DNA of 41,899 nt from Lachnospiraceae bacterium UBA7026 (GCA_002494165.1 DLBH01000087.1:1-41899), one strand, 5' to 3'. Positions 31,043-39,667 are shown, numbered from the stretch's first letter. The notes: generated from the letters alone by a model not told the origin. A program made the numbers and translations.

Positions 31043-32148
31043 CCATGGAGTTCATTATCGGCTCCCAGAACAGCGGCCACACCCCTGCTTTCATGGAGTT
31101 CCTCCAGATCTCTTTCATGGACATGATTGTAATCCTGTTCATGCTGGTGGGCATGCTCATCCGCATCCTTGTCCTGGACACAGTCATCATAATGACCGTA
31201 AGCTACCAGGGGACTGTCTTTGGGCACCGAATAGGAAACGGTCTGGTACAGGATAATACAAGGCTCATCCAGCCTGACTTCCTCGATAACATTTCCAAAA
31301 TTATCCTTCATAACTCCCAGCAGCTCTCCCGCGGCTACAACCTGACCGGCCCTCTTCTGGGGGAACCAGCAGCCACTGTGGGCAGAATCCACGTAATGGG
31401 CATGGGTCATATGTCTGGGCACCTGACTCTGCCTGTCATAGAGAAAACGGTCAGAGTCGAAGGCACCGATTACCCTCAGGATATTACGGACGTCTTTCTG
31501 GGAGGCCATAACTTCTTCCGGACTCCAGAGTCCGTAGCAGCCCCGTTCCAGAAGAACCGATGGAATACCCAGAGAACCCGCATAATTGTAGGCGCCACCT
31601 GTATTGCTGCCAGAGGCAACATAGTAGGGAACATCTGCCGCCTTGGCCATCTCCACCGCCCTGGCAGCCACTTCCGGTGCCGCATTACCCACACAGTAGA
31701 TAAAGGGTGCCAGGTCCTCAAACCAGTCGCCGTTATGGACATCAATATAATAATCAATTTTAGAGAAGAGCTCCTTCTCCATAAAATAAGCCAGTTTATC
31801 GGTGTAGGTTCCATTGGGGTCCCCGGGGAAAACCCGGTTCAGATTCTTGCCATCTGCGGCGGATACACTGACCGTCCTGGCCTTGAAGCCATTCACATTT
31901 ACCAGATGAATCATGATCAGGATTCCCTTGATGTCTGAGGGCTCCAGCATCTGTCCCAGGCCTGTGACACACTCGATACCCACATATTCCGCATTGTGGA
32001 TACCGCCGTCCACCAGAACCGTCGGGCCTTCCCTGTCTCCGTAAATCAAAGTGCAGGGGAGCTTATCTTCATCGGTAAATGGCAGATCCAGATAGCCCTG
32101 AATTTTCTCTCCTTTTTTTACTGTCAGATTACAAAGTGTAAACGACAT
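31036..32148 (-). CDS. M14-type zinc hydrolase (AstE/AspA family) with His-rich C-terminal tail
   Basis: A 370-residue enzyme of the succinylglutamate desuccinylase/aspartoacylase group of M14 metallopeptidases, which cleave acyl-amino acids or peptides. Zinc ligands are H51, E54 (GGIHNAEYVG) and H138 (YIDVHNGD); NLNR (102-105) and the catalytic Glu E201 (VLLERG) complete the site. The last 50 residues are unusual: EHAHQHEQDYNHVHE carries His at 332, 334, 336, 342 and 344, with H352 following, in an acidic background, suggesting metal binding. It is the last of seven genes under the cobalamin riboswitch. The ATG has a GGGAGG site. Whether it processes the transporter's cargo is inferred from position. 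Confidence 0.85.
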   Translation of the reverse strand: MSFTLCNLTVKKGEKIQGYLDLPFTDEDKLPCTLIYGDREGPTVLVDGGIHNAEYVGIECVTGLGQMLEPSDIKGILIMIHLVNVNGFKARTVSVSAADGKNLNRVFPGDPNGTYTDKLAYFMEKELFSKIDYYIDVHNGDWFEDLAPFIYCVGNAAPEVAARAVEMAKAADVPYYVASGSNTGGAYNYAGSLGIPSVLLERGCYGLWSPEEVMASQKDVRNILRVIGAFDSDRFLYDRQSQVPRHMTHAHYVDSAHSGCWFPQKRAGQVVAAGELLGVMKDNFGNVIEEVRLDEPCIILYQTVSYSVPKDSPLVAYGHYDDCVQDKDADEHAHQHEQDYNHVHERDLEELHESRGVAAVLGADNELHGI

Positions 32149-32214
32149 GGCAGCCTCCCTTCTGTCATAGCTAAAACTTTATATATAGGATGTATATTTT
32201 TATAACTATAGTAT

Positions 32215-32345
32215 CATATTTAGAACATACATTATCAAAGCCAGAGTATTACACTTGCAAATGCTTAATTATAACAAAAGAACTATAGCCGGAAAATGCT
32301 TTATTATAGCCAAAGTTTTATAGCTGAAAAATGCATTAACCATTT
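32215..32345 (-). repeat. ~35-bp tandem array between the two M14 hydrolase genes
   Basis: On the plus strand AAATGCTTAATTATAACAAA, AAAATGCTTTATTATAGCCA and AAAATGCATTAACC begin successive units about 34-35 bases apart, with further degraded copies toward 32215. The array begins about 15-20 bases behind the stop of the first M14 gene (32361). Confidence 0.7.
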
Positions 32346-32360
32346 CGTCAAATCAATGAC

Positions 32361-33323
32361 CTACCGGCCGTAGGCCATGATAGGATCCCCTTCCTTTATG
32401 GCAAGGGTGGCGACAACCATCAGAATCTCTGCGTCAAACTCCGCGAAATACTCTTTCAGGACATTTCCGAACAAGTCTTTAATATACCCGATCTTCTGCC
32501 CCTTTTTAATCTTGTCGTCCCGTCCGGCCAGGGGATACCAGCGGCCGCTGTAATCTGCGTCTAGATAAACGCCTTCTGTGATGGTCTTAATCTCTGCCTC
32601 AGCCGGTCTTTTTACAGCCTGCCCGGGGTAGACCTTAAGATATTTCAACACATTCAGGACATTTTCCAGATAAGCGTCCACTTCCTCCCGGGACCATCTG
32701 CAGCACTCTCCCAGCTCCAGCTCTAAGGAAGGAACTCCCACCATGGCTGAAAAAGTATAGGCATGGTTGGTGGCCCTGGACTTCAGCATGTACTTTGCGT
32801 GAAGAACGTACTGGGCCGCCTCCTCGGAAATATCCAGAGCCTCCTGGCAGTCACTGATTCCGGGATAATAAACGTAGGATGGCTGGGTCTCAGGAATATC
32901 CCCACCGTGGGTATCAATGTGGAAATCCACCTTTTTTATGAATTCCTCAGCCAGTACATAAGCCATCCTGTCCCCGGTCGTTCCATCCTTATCAGGGGGA
33001 AACAGGCGGTTCAGGTTTTTCCCGTCAGCAGGAACCACATAAGGACGGCGATTGATAAAGGCCTCCACATTCACCGGGTTAATGATGACGATCTGTCCAT
33101 GAATCTCTTTGGGATCCAGGCCCTCCGCCAGTTCAAAAACCGCTTCGATCGAAGGATATTCACAACCGTGTATCGCCGATGTGATCAATACCGTCTTTCC
33201 CTCTTCCTGGCCGTTGATGACGGTTACGGGAAAGCGGGCATCCGTCCCCGGCACAGGCGTCCAGCCGCTGGCCTTGCTTCCGGGTTTCGCAGAGATTCCA
33301 CCAAAAGTAATCGTTTCTTTCAA
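32361..33323 (-). CDS. M14-type zinc hydrolase (AstE/AspA family), first of two
   Basis: A 320-residue enzyme related to the protein at 31036. Zinc ligands are H52 and E55 (IHGCEYPS) and H139 (HIDTHGGD); NLNR and the late ELELGE segment with the catalytic Glu (about E203) are also present. It lacks the histidine-rich tail of its neighbour. The start is a TTG at 33323 with an AGAGGAG site eight bases before; a longer open frame to 33407 has no ribosome site. It lies between the transporter ATPases and the second M14 gene in the same direction, which supports one operon. The two copies differ enough to suggest different substrates or a heteromeric enzyme. Confidence 0.85.
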   Translation of the reverse strand: MKETITFGGISAKPGSKASGWTPVPGTDARFPVTVINGQEEGKTVLITSAIHGCEYPSIEAVFELAEGLDPKEIHGQIVIINPVNVEAFINRRPYVVPADGKNLNRLFPPDKDGTTGDRMAYVLAEEFIKKVDFHIDTHGGDIPETQPSYVYYPGISDCQEALDISEEAAQYVLHAKYMLKSRATNHAYTFSAMVGVPSLELELGECCRWSREEVDAYLENVLNVLKYLKVYPGQAVKRPAEAEIKTITEGVYLDADYSGRWYPLAGRDDKIKKGQKIGYIKDLFGNVLKEYFAEFDAEILMVVATLAIKEGDPIMAYGR

Positions 33324-33464
33324 AGCTATCACTCCTCTCTCTGTTCCATATACCTGATTCTTATACAACTTTCGCGCCAGGTGCCGGTCAGCCTGCCCGG
33401 CAGGCAAATTCCGCAGAAGGCGCGAAAGAATTACAATAAAAACTTACCTTTCTCAAAAGAAAGT

Positions 33465-34430
33465 TCAGGCTTGCCCGAATTTATGACAGGCAACCTGGTG
33501 CCCTTTTTCGACCTCCACCAGTTTAGGGTGTTCTTTCCTGCACTTATCCATGCAGTACTCGCAGCGGTCCTGGAAAGGACATCCCGGCGGCACATCCAGG
33601 GGACTGGGTGCCTCGCTGTCTATACTCTCAATCTTTTTAGAAAAATCCATATTCAGATCAAAGATAGCTCCCTGCAGGGCCTGGGTATAGGGATGCATGG
33701 CATTCTTACCGATATCCTCGCCAGGAAGAACCTCCACGATATTGCCCAGATACATAACGGCAATCTCATGGGCAAAGGACTGGATCAGACCCAGGTCATG
33801 GGCGATAAAGCCTATGGTGATATCCTTCTCCCTCTGCAGGTTGACCACCAGCTCGATGATAGTCTTCTGGACAGACACATCCAGGGCACAGGTAGCTTCA
33901 TCCATGACGATAATCTCCGGCTCTAAAGCGATGGCTCTTGCTATGGCCACACGTTGACACTGGCCGCCGCTCATATTGTGGGGATAACGGTCCGCAAAAG
34001 ACTCAGGAAGGTCCACCATTTTCAGAAACTTCTTTGCCGTGGCATCTTTTTCTGATGGTTTGATCCGGTTGAAATTAAGCAGGGGCTCACAGATGATATC
34101 CCTTACCTTCATTTTGGGGTTGAAGGATCCTGACGGATCCTGGAAAACCATCTGGATATGCTGGCGGTTCTGCCGCAGCTCCTCACCCTTAAGCTTAGTG
34201 ATATCTTTTCCTTTAAAGATAATCTCCCCTGAAGTAGGTTTATCCAGGGATACCAGGAAACGCATGAAGGTACTCTTGCCACATCCGGACTCTCCCACCA
34301 GGCCCAGGGTCTTGCCCTTGTAAAGGTTCAGGCTCACATCATTACAGGCCAGGAGGGTCCGGTTATTCGATGCCGGAAACTCCCTGGTCACATGCTTTGC
34401 TTCCAGAATCAGCTCTCTGTCATCATACAT
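33465..34430 (-). CDS. ABC importer ATPase, OppF/DppF/NikE type
   Basis: A 321-residue ATPase of the peptide/nickel (PepT) class. Walker A GESGCGKS is at 46-53, the signature MSGGQCQR at 153-160 and Walker B IIVMDE at 173-178. The C-terminal oligopeptide-HPY domain has four or five cysteines (C284, C290, C293, C297 and C315) in a CPFQDRCEYCMDKC pattern, as in members that bind an iron-sulfur cluster. The start is the ATG at 34430, which has GGAGGT and overlaps the preceding ATPase gene by 8 bases; a longer frame to 34538 is only an open shadow. It works with the ATPase at 34423 and two permeases. Confidence 0.93.
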   Translation of the reverse strand: MYDDRELILEAKHVTREFPASNNRTLLACNDVSLNLYKGKTLGLVGESGCGKSTFMRFLVSLDKPTSGEIIFKGKDITKLKGEELRQNRQHIQMVFQDPSGSFNPKMKVRDIICEPLLNFNRIKPSEKDATAKKFLKMVDLPESFADRYPHNMSGGQCQRVAIARAIALEPEIIVMDEATCALDVSVQKTIIELVVNLQREKDITIGFIAHDLGLIQSFAHEIAVMYLGNIVEVLPGEDIGKNAMHPYTQALQGAIFDLNMDFSKKIESIDSEAPSPLDVPPGCPFQDRCEYCMDKCRKEHPKLVEVEKGHQVACHKFGQA

Positions 34431-35214
34431 AACGTTCACCTCCCAAAGACGGTACCGCATCCAATAACATCTTGGTATAAGCATTTTCCGAATGATGGAG
34501 AATGTAGTCCCTGTCTCCTTGGTCTTCAATGAGACCATCCTTCATGACAATCAGGTAGTCGGACATGTAAGCCGCCACACCCAGATTATGGGTAACCATG
34601 ATGATATTGGTGCCGAAATCATCTCTCAGTTCCATAAACTGGCGGATGATCTGGGCCTGGGTGGTCACATCCAGGGCACTGGTAGGCTCATCTGCCAGCA
34701 GTAATTTCGGTTCGTAGGTCATACCCATGGCGATGCCGACACGCTGCCTCATACCACCGGACAGCTGGAAAGGATAACTTCTCATAATATTATCCCCGCT
34801 GGGCAGTCTCATCCGCTCCAGCATCCTCACTGCCTTGTCCCAGGCATCCTGCTTGGATATATCCTTTTCATGAGTGCGGATATACTCCACATAGGAAGCA
34901 CCGATCTTCCTGGTGGGATTCATCATGGCCCCGGAGTCCTGGAAGATCATGGAAATCTCCGTGCCTCTGAGCTTCCGCCACTCTTCTTTACTCTTTCCCA
35001 GGAGCGAGTTTCCTTCAAAAAGAATATCTCCCCCTGTCACTTTTCCACCGCCGGGCAGCAGGCCCAGGACCGCACGGATGACCGTGGTCTTGCCGCTGCC
35101 GGATTCCCCGACGATAGAACATAACTGGCCCGGTTCCAGGGTCAGGTTGAAATCTTTGACGATCTCCCGGCTGCCGTAGGAGATGCATGCGTTTTTAATC
35201 TCTAATAATGCCAT
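34423..35214 (-). CDS. ABC importer ATPase, OppD/DppD/NikD type
   Basis: A 263-residue ATPase with Walker A GESGSGKT (36-43), signature LSGGMRQR (151-158) and Walker B LLLADE (171-176). It is shorter than OppD or DppD (about 320-330) and near the size of NikD, and it lacks most of the C-terminal peptide-type extension. The ATG follows an AAGGAGGAG site. The end overlaps the next gene by 8 bases. Together with the second ATPase, two permeases and the lipoprotein it forms a complete importer. Confidence 0.92.
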   Translation of the reverse strand: MALLEIKNACISYGSREIVKDFNLTLEPGQLCSIVGESGSGKTTVIRAVLGLLPGGGKVTGGDILFEGNSLLGKSKEEWRKLRGTEISMIFQDSGAMMNPTRKIGASYVEYIRTHEKDISKQDAWDKAVRMLERMRLPSGDNIMRSYPFQLSGGMRQRVGIAMGMTYEPKLLLADEPTSALDVTTQAQIIRQFMELRDDFGTNIIMVTHNLGVAAYMSDYLIVMKDGLIEDQGDRDYILHHSENAYTKMLLDAVPSLGGERYV

Positions 35215-35228
35215 TCTACATCTCCTCC

Positions 35229-36056
35229 TTATTCTGATTTGGGATCCAGGATATCACGAAGACTGTCACCCAGCATGTTAAATACTACAACGGTGATAAA
35301 GATCGCAAGACCCGGGAATATCATAAGCCATGGGGCAGACTGCATGTAGGCCCGTCCTTCACTGAGCATCAGACCCCACTCAGGAGTGGGCGGGATGGCG
35401 CCGAAGCCCAGGAAGGAAAGGGCTGCCAGCTCCAGCATCATGCTTCCGATATCCGTGGCTGCCGTGATTACCAGGGTCGGTAAGGCATTTGGCAGCATGT
35501 AGCGGGACAACATATAAAAAGTCTTGGATCCGGTTACTATAGCCGCGTCCACATAATCCCTGTGTCGGATCTTCATGACCAGGCTTCGGGCCAGGCGGGC
35601 ATATTTGGGCCAGGTAACCAGGGAGATGGCCAGGACCGCATTACGGACGCTGGCTCCCATGATACCAGCTACAGCCAAGGCCAGAACCAGACCGGGGAAG
35701 GCGATCATCATATCAGCAATACGCATGATAACGGTATCTACCCATCCTCCAAAATAACCGGCCAGAATACCCAGAACCAGACCGACAACAAACACAATAG
35801 CTACAATAGAGAAAGAAGCCGTCAGGGAGACTCTCGAACCATAGATCACTCTGGCATAAATGTCCCTGCCCATCTTATCCGTTCCAAAGATATGTTCGGA
35901 ACTAGGTGCCTCAATGGCCTGGGTCAGGTCGCTGGCTGTGGGGTCCACACCGCCGGATACCACCGGGGCAAATATGGCGGTAAGGACAATGAGAATCGCC
36001 AGGATTAAAAAGATTGTAAAGGTCTTATATTTCAGAAAGAAATTCTCTTTTTTCAT
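35229..36056 (-). CDS. ABC importer permease, OppC/DppC/NikC type
   Basis: A 275-residue inner-membrane permease with an N-terminal OppC-type TM segment (about 12-32), the PTASDLTQAIEAPSSEHIFGTDKMGRDIYARVIYGSR segment that marks DppC/OppC/NikC, and about six helices with the cytoplasmic EAA-type loop (VTGSKTFYMLSRYMLPNAL). It should pair with the permease at 36061, whose stop precedes its ATG by only four bases. The ATG follows a GAGGTGA site. Confidence 0.93.
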   Translation of the reverse strand: MKKENFFLKYKTFTIFLILAILIVLTAIFAPVVSGGVDPTASDLTQAIEAPSSEHIFGTDKMGRDIYARVIYGSRVSLTASFSIVAIVFVVGLVLGILAGYFGGWVDTVIMRIADMMIAFPGLVLALAVAGIMGASVRNAVLAISLVTWPKYARLARSLVMKIRHRDYVDAAIVTGSKTFYMLSRYMLPNALPTLVITAATDIGSMMLELAALSFLGFGAIPPTPEWGLMLSEGRAYMQSAPWLMIFPGLAIFITVVVFNMLGDSLRDILDPKSE

Positions 36057-36060
36057 GCTG

Positions 36061-36999
36061 TCACCTCTTCAATCTCATACGGGGATCCACAAAATAGTAG
36101 GACAGGTCAACCAGAAGATTGATAACCATATAAATTACCGCAACCCATAAAACATATCCCTGGATGAGATAATAGTCACAGGATGTGATGGCTGAGACAG
36201 CCAGGTTACCAAGTCCGGGGTAGGAGAAAATAACCTCCACCACGGAAGTACCACCAAGCAGGGATCCGATGGACAGGCCCAGCATGGTGATCAGCGGCAG
36301 CAAGGAATTGGGAAATACATTGAGCCACAGGATCTTCCATGATTTCACACCTCTGGCCTTTGCGCCAATCACATAATCCGAGGACAGTTCCTCCAGCACA
36401 GCTGTCCGGACCTGTCTGGTATATTTGGATGACATGGCGATTGCCAGGGTGAGGGAGGGGAGAACCATACTTTTAAAATCTCCTCCCGAAGATATAACGG
36501 GAAATATCTGGATTTTTACACAAAAGGCAAGCATAAGGAGAAGACCTACCCAGAAATTGGGAAGGGAAACTCCCAGGAAAGTGGTCCCCCGGACCAGATA
36601 ATCGATCCAGCTGTCTTTGTAGACTGCCGAGATCATACCCAGGGGCACTGCGATAATCAACATGAGGATCACCGAGAAGATGGTGAGCTTCAGTGTGGGC
36701 CAAAGGCGGGCTGCCAGCAGGGTAACTACAGGCTTATGGAGCATGTAGGAATCCCCGAAATCTCCGTGAAGACAATTGCCGACCCAGCGGAAGTACTGGG
36801 TGAAAAAGGGATCATTTAATCCCATCTCCTGGCGGATCGCGTTTACGGTCTCATCCGTCGGCATGGTCCCCGATGCCGTCAGCATATGTCTGACCGGATC
36901 ACCGGGTGACACATAGGTCAGGAGAAAGGTTATAAAACTGATTCCGATCAGGACGACAACAATCTGCAGCAGCCGCGAGATCAACTGTTTCTTACTCAA
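36061..36999 (-). CDS. ABC importer permease, OppB/DppB/NikB type
   Basis: A 312-residue permease with a typical DppB/NikB start (LLQIVVVLIGISFITFLLTYVSPGDPV), six helices and the GAKARGVKSWKILWLNVFPNSLLPL EAA-type loop. The TTG start at 36999 is chosen because GGGAGGAG lies just before it and the protein then has the family's normal N-terminus; a longer open frame to 37074 would add 25 residues. It is separated from the upstream binding-protein gene by a 229-base spacer with two hairpins. Confidence 0.92.
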   Translation of the reverse strand: MSKKQLISRLLQIVVVLIGISFITFLLTYVSPGDPVRHMLTASGTMPTDETVNAIRQEMGLNDPFFTQYFRWVGNCLHGDFGDSYMLHKPVVTLLAARLWPTLKLTIFSVILMLIIAVPLGMISAVYKDSWIDYLVRGTTFLGVSLPNFWVGLLLMLAFCVKIQIFPVISSGGDFKSMVLPSLTLAIAMSSKYTRQVRTAVLEELSSDYVIGAKARGVKSWKILWLNVFPNSLLPLITMLGLSIGSLLGGTSVVEVIFSYPGLGNLAVSAITSCDYYLIQGYVLWVAVIYMVINLLVDLSYYFVDPRMRLKR

Positions 37000-37118
37000 G
37001 TAAAACTCCTCCCTTTCCAAGAATAGTTTGTAAAGGCATAAGGGAGAGCACAATATCATACTGTACTCCCCCATTATGAATCATCATTTCATCATTAATT
37101 TATATAGCAGGGATAATG

Positions 37119-37181
37119 CTCCCCAAAGGGGAGTTATCTGGACCCGGCACAGGAGGTCTCATATATCTTGCGGCCGGGTCC
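37119..37181 (-). other. Two hairpins between binding-protein and permease genes
   Basis: GGACCCGGC (37140-37148) pairs with GCCGGGTCC (37173-37181), and CTCCCC (37119-37124) pairs with GGGGAG (37128-37133) around a 3-base loop. There is no T tract in the minus direction, so these are not clear terminators. They may protect the mRNA end of the binding-protein gene so that more of it is made than of the membrane parts, as in many importer operons. Confidence 0.55.
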
Positions 37182-37228
37182 GGATCAGGAACGTTGAGGA
37201 GGTTCCAGATATTACCCTTTTCTCCGGA

Positions 37229-38854
37229 TTACTGGGCAGGTGTAATCTCTGTAGTAATCCAGTAGTAATCTGCTGTATGGATATGAGCATAGCCTACATT
37301 CTTGGAGTAGATCATGGAACTGTTGTAGTAGCCGTCGATGATTGCAACTCCATCATCGATGAGGATCTGCTGCATCTGCTGAAGGAGCTCAGCTCTCTTG
37401 TCGGCATCAGCTGTCTTCGCGAACTCATCGTATAACTTATCATACTCCGGGTTGGAATATCCACAGTAGTTAGGTCCTATATACTGGCCATTCTCATCCT
37501 TCTCACTGGTGTACCAGTTCTTCATGTACTCGGAAGGATCACCGTTACCAACTGTAGTCCAGTTGTTATTATTGAGGTCATACTCACCTGCAACCAGGCT
37601 GCTCCACTGGTCGTCAGAGCTGCCGTAAGCTGCTGTCACACCAATACCGATCTCTTTGAGGTACTCAGTGTGGGCAGAGGAGAAATCATTGAGGGACCTG
37701 TTCTCATAGGAAACATACTTAAGGTTGATGTCTTTTCCGTCAAGCTCACGGATACCATTTCCATCCGTATCCTTGATTCCAGCCTCGTCAAGCATCTTCT
37801 TTGCCTCGTCAACATTGTAAGCATAAGTATCGGTAAGCTTGTCATAGCCGTAGGACAGGGTGGACGGGAGTACGGAGTAACCTGCTGTGTATAAACCATT
37901 AATCAGGTTGGACTGACAGATGGCATCCTTGTCGATGGCCATGATAACAGCCTTACGAAGGGTATCGTTGCCCAGGACACCGTCAAAGTTTATCCAGGAG
38001 AATCCTGTACGTACGCCGGATGCGATATCTACAGTAAAGTTCTCATCATTCTTGAAGTTCTCAATATCAGCTACGTTGGTGATGTTCTCAGCCAGGTCAA
38101 TCTGTCCGCTCTGCAGAGCCATGGTCTTGGCGGAAGCATCTCCCATGAACATGATCTCAACCTTGTCATAAGGAACTTCTTCACGGTAATTGGCATTCGC
38201 TACCATTGTGTAACCAGTCTGGTCTGTAAAGCTTTCTACAGCATAAGGACCGGTACCGATAACGCCGCTCTCCCAGTTCTCAGTTCCTTCTACGTCGATA
38301 ATCTCACAAACAGGATAAGCCAGGTTGCCGAGGAAGTTATAATCAGCTTCCGGCAGAACAAATGTTACAGTGTTCGCTGCATCATCCGCTGTGATTACTG
38401 TCTCATAGGGAACATACTTTTCAGGAGTGGAGGAACCATTAGGTCCTTCTGTCTTCAGTCTCTCAAAGGACTCTACAACCTTTGTGGCTGTCATGTCTGT
38501 ACCATTGGAGAACTTAACGCCCTCTTTCAGCTTAATAGTCCATGTCTTATAGTCTTCAGATACTTCGTAGGAGTCAGCCAGCCAGGGCTCAGCGACCATC
38601 TCGTCGTTGAACTTAAAAAGGGCTTCGCCAATACCAAACCTCATACAGTTCCAGGCAGTATTAATATCTTTTGCCGGGTCGATCAGACCATCCGTATACA
38701 TCTGACAGCCAAAAGTCAGAACTTTTTCATCGCCTGAGTCAGCCGCTGTGGAGTCGCTGCCAGAACCTGAAGATCCGCCGCAGGCTGTGAGCACAGACAG
38801 TCCCATAACCACACATAATCCAAGAGCAGCCAGTCTTTTCATCGTCTTTTTCAT
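37229..38854 (-). CDS. Substrate-binding lipoprotein of ABC importer, family 5
   Basis: A 541-residue extracellular solute-binding protein of family 5 (peptide, nickel, opine). It has a lipoprotein signal peptide with a VLTAC lipobox (C25) and a Gly/Ser-rich linker, then the WKLKEGVKFSNGTDMTATKVVESFERL-like segment (WTIKLKEGVKFSNG) and the later IDKDAI and SYGYDKLTDTYAYNVDEAKKMLDEAGIKDTDGNGI segments that identify the family. Family 5 proteins bind peptides, Ni or Co chelates, or other small molecules; no cargo can be read from the sequence. The gene is first in the operon, directly behind a cobalamin riboswitch and its terminator. The ATG follows an AAGGAAGGAAT site. Confidence 0.95.
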   Translation of the reverse strand: MKKTMKRLAALGLCVVMGLSVLTACGGSSGSGSDSTAADSGDEKVLTFGCQMYTDGLIDPAKDINTAWNCMRFGIGEALFKFNDEMVAEPWLADSYEVSEDYKTWTIKLKEGVKFSNGTDMTATKVVESFERLKTEGPNGSSTPEKYVPYETVITADDAANTVTFVLPEADYNFLGNLAYPVCEIIDVEGTENWESGVIGTGPYAVESFTDQTGYTMVANANYREEVPYDKVEIMFMGDASAKTMALQSGQIDLAENITNVADIENFKNDENFTVDIASGVRTGFSWINFDGVLGNDTLRKAVIMAIDKDAICQSNLINGLYTAGYSVLPSTLSYGYDKLTDTYAYNVDEAKKMLDEAGIKDTDGNGIRELDGKDINLKYVSYENRSLNDFSSAHTEYLKEIGIGVTAAYGSSDDQWSSLVAGEYDLNNNNWTTVGNGDPSEYMKNWYTSEKDENGQYIGPNYCGYSNPEYDKLYDEFAKTADADKRAELLQQMQQILIDDGVAIIDGYYNSSMIYSKNVGYAHIHTADYYWITTEITPAQ

Positions 38855-38999
38855 AGTATTCCTTCCTTCTCTTTTTGTTTTACTTTTGCTTGGTTAGTAT
38901 ATACCTACATAAAATTGAACGAATCAATTTTTGTACTTGTGCCGGAGGTTCAGCGGCCCTGCCCCAAACCCTGGATAATCAAAAGATTGATTACCAATT

Positions 39000-39029
39000 A
39001 AAAAAGCCCATATCCTCACGGATATGGGC
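39000..39029 (-). terminator. Terminator of the cobalamin riboswitch expression platform
   Basis: GCCCATATCC (39006-39015) and its complement (39020-39029) form a perfect 10-bp stem with a 4-base loop, followed on the minus strand by six T residues. It lies between the riboswitch aptamer and the binding-protein gene, so bound cobalamin is expected to promote termination here. Confidence 0.9.
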
Positions 39030-39067
39030 AGAATGACCAAAAAGTTCCAACCCCACCCATCCTTCGT

Positions 39068-39228
39068 AAGTGCAGTAACATTATCAGAACAAGCAGTTCT
39101 CCTGACTTAAGATCATCATCTAAAGGCGCCTTCCCGACCGGGCTACCACCCGGGCAGTGACATTAATGCCTTTAAACTCCCTATTCACAGTGACGGGATC
39201 GTACCAGACTCTCACTGGTTTCTCTATT
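39068..39228 (-). promoter_or_regulatory. Cobalamin (B12) riboswitch
   Basis: On the minus strand the leader reads an AAACCAGTGAGAGTCTGG stem, GATCCCGTCACTGTGA, GTCACTG and CGGGAAGG blocks, and finally AAGTCAGGAGAACTGC near 39093-39108, which matches the B12 box. Order and spacing of these elements fit the cobalamin riboswitch class. A terminator follows at 39000-39029. The riboswitch controls the binding protein and most likely the whole importer operon, so it should be repressed when cobalamin is plentiful. Confidence 0.93.
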
Positions 39229-39307
39229 AATCCTTATGGAACTTGTCTAATCTATCTATTAAATTTACTTTGATTACTGTAAGTGTTTACTAACTTTCTA
39301 CAAAGAA

Positions 39308-39316
39308 ATTATACCA
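39308..39316 (-). promoter_or_regulatory. Extended -10 promoter upstream of the riboswitch
   Basis: The minus strand reads TGGTATAAT, an extended -10 with TATAAT at 39308-39313, about 80 bases before the start of the aptamer. No good -35 is seen, which is acceptable for extended -10 promoters. Confidence 0.65.
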
Positions 39317-39667
39317 TATTATGTCAGAAATATTATCGTTTCTTTCGTGAATATTTTGCTATGTTTTTGGTCCTGTGGAAAATAATAATCTAAAAATATC
39401 AAAAATATTCAGTTTTTGGTCAATATTTTCCCATTTAGATATTATATAATGTTTATGTTTTAATATATGAAAAATTGTTCAATTGATTAGTAGTTTTTTT
39501 GAATTTATACAATATTTTTTTAACTAAATTTTTATAAATTAATAGTTTCATTAATAATCCTATAAAACTAATATGATTTTGTCCTGTATTTTGTAACTTT
39601 CAAAACTTTCTTAAAATAAACATTTATTATTCATTAATTTTTATTAATATATTATTTGAATGCATTC
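39317..39667. other. Very AT-rich spacer without gene
   Basis: This 350-base stretch is extremely AT-rich and holds no open frame with a ribosome site. It may contain further promoter elements of the riboswitch operon. I saw no repeats or hairpins of note. Confidence 0.5.
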
